Origin: JBGOTP01 sp041476545
GTDB taxonomy: Bacteria; Acidobacteriota; Vicinamibacteria; Vicinamibacterales; CAVVIG01
NCBI GenBank assembly: GCA_041476545.1
Contig: JBGOTP010000337.1
Coordinates: forward strand, 1-5,563
DNA: 5,563 bases
Direction of reading: 5' to 3'
The notes under the pieces are model-generated. The model made no database searches. It saw only the letters and a list, made by a program, of their open reading frames with translations, and was not told the origin of the DNA. Shown here piece after piece: positions 4,786 through 5,563 of this stretch (position 1 is its first letter; every line of letters begins with the position of its first letter). Both the position numbers and the translations under genes were made by a program.

Positions 4786-5046
4786 TCACCGTGCAGACCT
4801 GGCGTCGGCTGGACGACGAGCAACCGGGAGGTTCCACCGCTCCAGGCCATGCTGGCGACGGAGCGCATCCCGAGACACGAGCGACCATGCCGGCCGGCGG
4901 GTGTGGTGCTTGCGAGCCCACCAGCACGCGAGGCGGCCGTCCACGAAGAAATCGAGGCGGCTCAGCGACCGCCGGCGGACCCGGCGGAAGTACTGGCGAG
5001 CCCCCCGGATGTTACGCGCACAGCCGACAGTAAGGTTTATCGCCAT
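4786..5046 (-). pseudogene. Truncated group II intron maturase, C-terminal (GIIM) domain
   Basis: The 86 codons from ATG 5046 carry the maturase-specific C-terminal domain: NIRGARQYFRR corresponds to the family's NP.LRGW.NYFR, and LSRLDFFVDGRLACWWARKH to its F..LD.YV..RL..WL.RKH. Reverse transcriptase motifs, including the YADD-type box, are absent. The ATG at 5046 is probably an internal methionine: the frame stays open to a TAA near 5096, but those extra codons (VRNDETSEGVNIRPV) do not resemble the family. The stop is 11 bases before domain V, as in class C introns where the ORF ends close to it. The protein would normally splice and mobilise the intron; this fragment cannot. Confidence 0.78.
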
Positions 5047-5090
5047 GACCGGCCGGATGTTAACACCTTCCGAAGTCTCATCGTTGCGGA

Positions 5091-5249
5091 CACGTTAGCC
5101 CGCCCGCGCGGTGATTACGCGCGAAGCGTCGCGTCCAACGCCGGACACGCCACGTTGATGAGATGGAACCTAAACAGTTCGCGCAGAAACGGTTGGGTGA
5201 GAGATCGCCGCCAACGCCGGATCGTGATTACGCAAGACAATGCGGCTAA
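5091..5249. other. Non-coding spacer with short repeated motifs
   Basis: I find no gene in these 159 bases. GTGATTACGC occurs at 5111-5120 and 5224-5233, and CCAACGCCGGA at 5135-5145 and 5211-5221, in opposite order relative to each other. CACGTTAGCC at 5091-5100 is identical to the end box of the attC at 1572 but on the opposite strand. The spacer lies between the intron break and the permease stop codon. Confidence 0.45.
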
Positions 5250-5563
5250 TTACGGCACGCGGAGCGCGACGATCGGATCGACGCGGGTCGCTCGCATCGC
5301 GGGGATGATGCTCGCGACGAGGCCCGATGCCACGAGCAGCGACGACACGCCGGCGAAGACAATCGGATCGAACGGGCTGATGTTGTACAGCAGCACGCCC
5401 ATCGCGCGCGTGACCGCGACCGACAGCACGACGCCGAGCGCGGCGCCGCCGCCGACGAGCAGCATGCTCCGGCCGAGGACGAGTCGCAGCGTCGCGCCCG
5501 CGTCCGCGCCGAGCGCCATGCGCACGCCGAGCTCGCGCGTCCGCTGCGTCACCGAATACGACA
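5250..5563 (-). CDS. FtsX/MacB-type ABC transporter permease, C-terminal end (partial)
   Basis: The gene enters from the right window edge and ends at TAA (5250-5252). About 103 codons are visible, beginning ...SYSVTQRTRELGVRMALGA, the conserved cytoplasmic motif just before the last two membrane helices of FtsX-type permeases. Two hydrophobic segments follow (LVGGGAALGVVLSVAV and VFAGVSSLLVASGLVASII), then PAMRATRVDPIVALR, the standard C-terminal signature. The wording fits MacB-like efflux or the acidobacterial duplicated orphan permeases (ADOP), which act in the inner membrane. The GTG at 5552 is only an internal valine. It probably belongs to the host chromosome beside the array. Substrate cannot be told from this end. 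Confidence 0.88.
   Translation of the reverse strand, partial: SYSVTQRTRELGVRMALGADAGATLRLVLGRSMLLVGGGAALGVVLSVAVTRAMGVLLYNISPFDPIVFAGVSSLLVASGLVASIIPAMRATRVDPIVALRVP

Larger units (their letters stand above)
4690..5046 (-). mobile_element. 3' remnant of a group II intron (probably class C)
   Basis: Read on the minus strand: the C-terminal part of an intron maturase (to 4786), 11 bases, then domain V (4774-4741) and domain VI ending at 4690. The 5' domains I-III and the reverse transcriptase core are absent; a complete intron would need well over 1 kb more. The break lies somewhere between 5046 and about 5095. The position in an attC suggests the IIC-attC lineage, but class cannot be proved from this end alone. 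Confidence 0.75.

Noticed and set aside
4646..5098. Plus-strand open frame of 150 codons across the intron remnant
   Set aside because: It is antisense to domain V/VI and the maturase, and Arg-rich without motifs.
5133..5198. Possible attC from GTCCAAC to GTTGGGT
   Set aside because: The boxes fit the consensus, but there is no complementary arm between them.
1..5563. CRISPR array, tRNA or rRNA genes
   Set aside because: There are no regularly spaced direct repeats, and no tRNA cloverleaf or rRNA sequence was recognised on either strand.

Overview
The window is GC-rich bacterial DNA that I read as part of a chromosomal integron cassette array, probably from a soil bacterium. The only lineage hint is the FtsX-type permease fragment at the right edge (5250-5563), which resembles the large ADOP/MacB-like permeases common in Acidobacteriota and Gemmatimonadota. 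No integrase gene is visible, so within this window it is a cluster of attC sites without an integron integrase (CALIN).

Three complete attC-like sites are seen: 1572-1644, 2792-2862 and 3974-4058. Each has outer GCCCAAC/GTTGGGC-type boxes, long complementary inner arms and one unpaired extra base in one arm. Two partial sites lie at 830-851 and 4632-4689. Box context (AACAA at one end, CGTT at the other) and the extra-base arm both say that cassette sense is the minus strand. Read from high to low coordinates, the cassettes hold: (a) a toxin-antitoxin (TA) pair on the plus strand at 4086-4612; (b) a small exported protein on minus (3466-3858) plus a TA pair on plus (2889-3448); (c) a 292-residue exported protein on minus (1700-2578); (d) a frameshifted SAP-domain protein on minus (870-1489); (e) a frameshifted SgcJ/EcaC (SnoaL-like) protein on minus (365-781). 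A third TA pair, on plus, lies at the left edge (1-319), with the antitoxin cut by the window.

The cargo genes run with the cassette sense, while all three TA operons run against it. The two complete TA operons begin immediately after an attC. A possible promoter for each has its -35 hexamer inside the attC end box, a 17-base spacer, a -10 hexamer, and the antitoxin ATG 6-7 bases after that. A third attC with no plus-strand gene behind it lacks a -10 at that spacing.

At 4690-5046 the array is interrupted by the 3' end of a group II intron on the minus strand: the C-terminus of a maturase, then domain V, then domain VI with a bulged branch-point A and a CAAC 3' end. It abuts the inside of a half attC, which suggests a decayed group IIC intron that targeted an attC. 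About 150 bases of non-coding DNA with short repeats separate it from the permease fragment. Two cargo genes carry frameshifts, so either the array is decaying or the assembly has indel errors.
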